Origin: Leeuwenhoekiella sp044542075
GTDB taxonomy: Bacteria > Bacteroidota > Bacteroidia > Flavobacteriales > Flavobacteriaceae
Assembly: GCF_044542075.1 (NCBI RefSeq)
Contig: NZ_JBITTU010000002.1
Span: 546,555 to 610,554, forward strand
Reading direction: 5' to 3'
Length of the DNA stretch: 64,000 nucleotides
Of the stretch, positions 62,695-64,000 are shown one piece after another. A program made the position numbers and the translations under genes. Numbering within the stretch: the first letter of the stretch is position 1; each line of letters starts with the position of its first letter. Under the pieces are notes generated by a model. It was not told the origin of the DNA, searched no databases, and worked only from the letters and a program-made list of their open reading frames with translations.

Positions 62695-63522
62695 ATGAAA
62701 GAGACGAAAGAAAAAAATTTAAAAAATCTACGTAGCCTCATAAATCAAAACATTCCTATAATAGGAGGAGGAGCAGGAACAGGATTATCTGCAAAATGTG
62801 AAGAAAATGGTGGTATAGATCTTATTGTAATTTATAATTCCGGTAGATATAGAATGGCTGGAAGAGGATCGCTATCGGGTTTATTAGCTTATGGCAACGC
62901 CAATGATATTGTAAAGGAAATGGCACGAGAAGTAATTCCGGTTGTTAAAAATGTACCCGTATTAGCAGGTGTTAATGGTACAGATCCGTTTGTAAATTTT
63001 AATCTTTTGTTTAAAGAACTTATAGATTTAGGTTTTGTGGGTGTGCAAAACTTTCCGACAGTAGGTTTAATTGATGGTGTTTTTAGACAAAATCTAGAAG
63101 AAACCGGTATGGGGTTTGACAAGGAAGTTGAAATGATTAAACAGGCAAATAAATACCATCTACTTACTACACCATATGTATTTAGTACAGAACAAGCTAT
63201 TGCGATGACTGAAGCCGGTGCAGATATTATTGTATGCCATATGGGACTTACAACTTCTGGGTCTATAGGAGCGCAAACATCAAAAACGCTAGATGAGTGT
63301 GTTAACCTAATAGATACGTGGGCAGATGCTGCACGTTCTATAAATAAAGATATAATTGTTTTGTGTCATGGCGGTCCTATTGCTATGCCAGAAGATGCCA
63401 GTTATATTCTTAAGCATTGTAAAAATATAAACGGTTTTTACGGGGCAAGTAGTATGGAACGTTTACCTACAGAAATTGCTATAAAGAATCAAATATTAGA
63501 ATTTAAAAAAATTCAGTTTTAA
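62695..63522 (+). CDS. PEP-hydrolase-like TIM-barrel protein (Tm-1 C-terminal half type)
   Basis: A 275-residue TIM-barrel protein. GGGAGTGLSAKCEENGGIDLI near 23-43, AGVNGTDPF, VGVQNFPTVGLIDG and GADIIVCHMGLTTSG are family segments of the phosphoenolpyruvate hydrolase-like group. This domain forms the C-terminal half of Tm-1 proteins, whose N-terminal half matches the gene at 61034. The genes are separated by a small cupin gene. The reaction is unknown; the name reflects distant similarity to PEP mutase enzymes. It is the last gene of the operon and is followed by a terminator-like hairpin at 63590. Confidence 0.85.
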   Translation: MKETKEKNLKNLRSLINQNIPIIGGGAGTGLSAKCEENGGIDLIVIYNSGRYRMAGRGSLSGLLAYGNANDIVKEMAREVIPVVKNVPVLAGVNGTDPFVNFNLLFKELIDLGFVGVQNFPTVGLIDGVFRQNLEETGMGFDKEVEMIKQANKYHLLTTPYVFSTEQAIAMTEAGADIIVCHMGLTTSGSIGAQTSKTLDECVNLIDTWADAARSINKDIIVLCHGGPIAMPEDASYILKHCKNINGFYGASSMERLPTEIAIKNQILEFKKIQF

Positions 63523-63589
63523 TAGCTGAAACAGTTTTGTTTTTATGTTGTGAGTAGGCATAAGAACAAGTTTAGTAAATTTTAAATGC

Positions 63590-63623
63590 AAAAACCTGCT
63601 ATTCATATGATTAGCAGGTTTTT
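63590..63623 (+). terminator. Rho-independent terminator after the 62695 operon
   Basis: AAAACCTGCTA, 10 nt loop, TAGCAGGTTTT with the T-run of the 3' arm. It lies 68 bp after the TIM-barrel stop. Confidence 0.75.
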
Positions 63624-63786
63624 AAATATTTTGAATATTTCGTCGGGATGAGAGGACGACTTAAAACCGGAAAACACATTGATATTCAAGTGTTTGACAG
63701 TTAAATAAATTCCAAGGTAACCGAATAGGTAACTTTTTTTGCTATTGAAATGCTTTCAGATTAAAATTAATACATTTTAAAACTAA

Positions 63787-64000
63787 ATGAATAGAAATCA
63801 AATTGAATCTTATTGCAATAAAAATTTATGTTCGAAACTAATTATGAAGGCTTTCCATTTTTTAGGGAATCCTGCATTTTTTAGGAAAGCCTACATCGAC
63901 ACCGTAACCCGAAAAAAGGAATACCGTGCCCGCAAGCACGTGTGTATTGATTGCCCAATACGCAGGAGTTGTCTGGGCAAAAGCGCACAGGAAAAGAAGT
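63787..64000 (+). pseudogene. IS1182-like transposase fragment, 5'-truncated and running off the window
   Basis: The frame is open from an ATG at 63787 (another at 63844) to the window end; an in-frame stop at 63784-63786 closes it upstream. The visible 71 codons contain KEYRARKHVCIDCPIRRSCLGK, a C-x2-C-P-x4-C segment recalled from the middle to C-terminal part of IS1182-type transposases. The N-terminal DDE part is not found before it, so this looks like a copy that lost its 5' end. The rest of the element lies beyond the window, so its ends and integrity cannot be judged. Nothing suggests the fragment is expressed. Confidence 0.5.

Noticed and set aside
1..64000. CRISPR arrays, rRNA, complete tRNA genes or phage structural genes
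   Set aside because: No regularly spaced repeats, no tRNA or rRNA sequence and no phage-like gene block were seen on reading the window.

Overview
The window looks like chromosomal DNA of a marine member of the Flavobacteriaceae (Bacteroidota). It is AT-rich and encodes TonB-dependent receptors with N-terminal carboxypeptidase-regulatory-like domains, a SusC/SusD pair, FucP-family symporters, a CRY-DASH cryptochrome and a microbial rhodopsin with its retinal-forming enzyme. Promoters carry Bacteroidota-type -7 boxes (TAnnTTTG). The genus cannot be fixed from the sequence alone. No rRNA, complete tRNA or CRISPR array was seen.

Layout. (1) 1-5466, plus strand: the end of an exonuclease/GIY-YIG nuclease gene, a CRY-DASH gene, then a tight operon of an NTQ-motif (chloride-pump type) rhodopsin, a DUF2254 membrane protein and a Blh-type beta-carotene dioxygenase. 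(2) 5493-15058, minus strand: nine close-packed genes for 4-hydroxybenzoate and vanillate breakdown through protocatechuate and beta-ketoadipate (pcaH, pcaG, pcaB, vanA, vanB, fused pcaD-pcaC, pobA, fused pcaI-pcaJ, pcaF), with a divergent AraC regulator at 15261. (3) 16602-34336, plus strand: an accessory aromatic island. It holds a metal-dependent cyclase/hydrolase, an AraC regulator, two TonB receptors without SusD, a lipoprotein sulfatase, a lipoprotein esterase, an MFS carrier, a second VanA-like Rieske oxygenase, a DUF3861 protein, an extradiol dioxygenase, an alpha/beta hydrolase, a flavin monooxygenase and an FAH-family hydrolase. Four promoters here share one AraC-type architecture, so they probably form one regulon for a still unknown, possibly sulfated and methoxylated, phenolic ester. 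(4) 34512-41214: a LacI regulator with three near-identical palindromic operators, fructokinase, FucP-like carrier, carbohydrate porin, a tagatose/allulose 3-epimerase-like enzyme and an unusual AroE-like dehydrogenase, probably for a ketohexose. (5) 41622-59673: an L-fucose utilisation locus with GH95 fucosidase, SusC/SusD, a large FG-GAP/ASPIC lipoprotein, an AraC regulator and the complete non-phosphorylative fucose route (fucose dehydrogenase, lactonase, fuconate dehydratase, second dehydrogenase, FAH-type cleavage enzyme, FucP). Three promoters share a GCAA-21 bp-GCAA-36 bp-TAnnTTTG architecture. (6) 59804-63522: an FMN alpha-hydroxy-acid oxidase, then UPF0261, cupin and TIM-barrel proteins; the first and last correspond to the two halves of plant/fungal Tm-1 proteins. 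(7) The right edge carries a 5'-truncated IS1182-like transposase fragment.

How it works together. Regions 2 and 3 form an almost continuous 29 kb aromatic-catabolism block with an intradiol (ortho) branch on the left and an extradiol (meta) branch on the right. The island has two Rieske oxygenases but only one reductase gene. The fucose locus should yield pyruvate and L-lactate, and the FMN oxidase at 59804 could take lactate on to pyruvate. The strongest regulatory observations are the two AraC-type promoter families, each with direct half-sites 21 bp apart and a fixed distance to the -7 box, and a LacI operator that fills the spacer of its own promoter.
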